Of a stretch of 64,000 nt of DNA, positions 63,290-64,000 are shown one piece after another. The DNA is from Hyphomicrobiaceae bacterium. GTDB taxonomy: Bacteria; Pseudomonadota; Alphaproteobacteria; Rhizobiales; Hyphomicrobiaceae. Location of the stretch: the NCBI GenBank assembly GCA_020638055.1, contig JACKJH010000002.1, positions 124,001 to 188,000 on the forward strand, written 5' to 3'. The position numbers and the translations under genes were made by a program. The notes below the pieces were generated by a model, which was not told the DNA's origin, searched no databases, and worked only from the letters and a program-made list of their open reading frames with translations. Position 1 is the first letter of the stretch. Every line of letters starts with the position of its first letter.

Positions 63290-64000
63290 GACGCCAAGCA
63301 GCGCGCGCGCGGGCGATGACGGCGACACCAGCAGGGCCAATATCGAGACCGCAAGCGACACCGCGACAGTGCTGTCGGCACGATCCATAACGCCGCCATG
63401 GCCAGGAATAAGTGAACTGGAATCCTTTATCCCGAACCGCCGCTTGAGCGCCGACTCCGCAAGATCGCCCAGTTGCGCCACAAGCGCCAGCGCCAGTCCT
63501 GTCGCACCCAGCGCAAAACTACTGGCATTGGGAACAAACAGGGCGAATAAAATGCCCCCGACCAGCCCCGCTGTCAGCCCGCCAAGCAATCCCGCCCAGG
63601 TCTTGTTTGGCGAAACACGCGGCCAAAGTTTGGGCCCTCCGATGCCTCTGCCGGCGGCAAACGCACCGATATCCGATCCCCACACAACCAGAAATATGAA
63701 AAGCACGGCCAAAAATCCGTAAGGCTCGTCACCTCTGAGCCATAACATGGCAACGGTGGGCAATCCGACATATCCGACGCCGGCGGCCGACATCATACGG
63801 CGTGGCCCGAACGGGAATGCCAGCAAAAGTGCAACTCCTATGACGAGCGCCAGCACGCCAAATATTGGCATGCCCATGGCGCCCAGTACACCCGCCACCA
63901 GCACTGCTCCGGCGTGAACGAACAGCGCGGGTCCGAAATCTTCGCTCCGGATGACACGCCCCCATTCCCAGCACATGACCAGGGCAACGCCTATAACCAG
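63287..64000 (-). CDS. cdsA: Phosphatidate cytidylyltransferase (partial at window edge)
   Basis: The frame runs off the right edge of the window; about 237 C-terminal residues are visible. Multi-pass membrane protein with the CDP-diglyceride synthetase signature near the C-terminus: SPNKTWAGLLGGLTAGLVGG, GDLAESALKRRFGIKDSSSL and IPGHGGVMDRADS. Makes CDP-diacylglycerol from phosphatidate and CTP in the inner membrane. Usual upstream neighbour of dxr. The TAG stop lies in the repeat cluster. Confidence 0.95.
   Translation of the reverse strand: MVIGVALVMCWEWGRVIRSEDFGPALFVHAGAVLVAGVLGAMGMPIFGVLALVIGVALLLAFPFGPRRMMSAAGVGYVGLPTVAMLWLRGDEPYGFLAVLFIFLVVWGSDIGAFAAGRGIGGPKLWPRVSPNKTWAGLLGGLTAGLVGGILFALFVPNASSFALGATGLALALVAQLGDLAESALKRRFGIKDSSSLIPGHGGVMDRADSTVAVSLAVSILALLVSPSSPARALLGV

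Overview
The window is a chromosomal segment of an alphaproteobacterium, most likely of the order Hyphomicrobiales (Rhizobiales). The main reason is a long stretch of conserved Hyphomicrobiales-type gene order: tpiA / ppiD-trpE-trpG-trpD-trpC-moaC-moeA-lexA / comEC / gltX / gltA / lpxB-lpxI-lpxA-fabZ-lpxD-bamA-rseP-dxr-cdsA. Supporting signs are Porin_2-type porins, a MarR/OmpR pair resembling petP-petR beside ilvE, a GAAC-N7-GAAC LexA box in front of lexA, and a giant coiled-coil membrane protein resembling the growth-pole-ring family of polar-growing rhizobia. The species cannot be named from the sequence.

Layout. 1-4.4 kb: tail of a Fic protein, ettA, a DsbA-like oxidoreductase, a small unknown protein and an ELM1-like protein. 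4.6-12 kb: accessory envelope region with an intact Lrp/AsnC regulator and a decapitated second copy on either side of an outer-membrane barrel gene, a DUF302 protein, a porin, and a PepSY / response regulator / histidine kinase operon facing a second PepSY gene. 12-19.3 kb: remnant of an outer-membrane protein, arfB, a flavin reductase, a FAD oxidoreductase, ilvE, and a MarR regulator / response regulator / histidine kinase set. 19.8-26.5 kb: a 45-codon 'porin head' ORF before a full porin, a CoxE-like VWA protein, a lipoprotein, a small membrane protein, a ferredoxin-NADP reductase with its 2Fe-2S ferredoxin, and an Hpt protein. 27-31.8 kb: the giant coiled-coil protein and a dipeptide epimerase. 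32-46 kb: tpiA, ppiD, tryptophan biosynthesis, molybdopterin genes and lexA. 46-52 kb: comEC, gltX and gltA. 52-64 kb: the minus-strand lipid A / outer-membrane assembly / isoprenoid / phospholipid block, ending inside cdsA.

Repeats. Intergenic gaps carry many short palindromic modules joined like tiles at CTAG. I name them M1 (about 41 nt, core ATTCCGATCCGATGGAATCG), M2 (about 64 nt, inverted arms around GCATTTTC and GAAAATGC), M3 (about 73 nt, arms with GTCGCGCCAAAA), M4 (about 50 nt, arms around GAGCATG), M5 (one copy), M6 (165-271 nt, ends TAGCCCGCCTTTCTCACG) and M7 (one hairpin). M1, M2, M3, M5, M6 and M7 mostly start with TAG and end with CTA, and six genes in the window have their TAG stop codon inside a module end. 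This resembles non-autonomous elements that use a TA (CTAG) target, as IS630/Tc1-type transposases do.

How the genes fit together. Much of the window serves the envelope: lipid A (lpxA, B, D, I), fatty acid input (fabZ), barrel insertion (bamA), periplasmic folding (ppiD), site-2 proteolysis (rseP), phospholipid precursor (cdsA), porins and polar growth. The most notable points are the CTAG-tile repeats, an LpxI with a second C-terminal domain, the GPR-like protein, and fossils or partial copies of outer-membrane protein and regulator genes.
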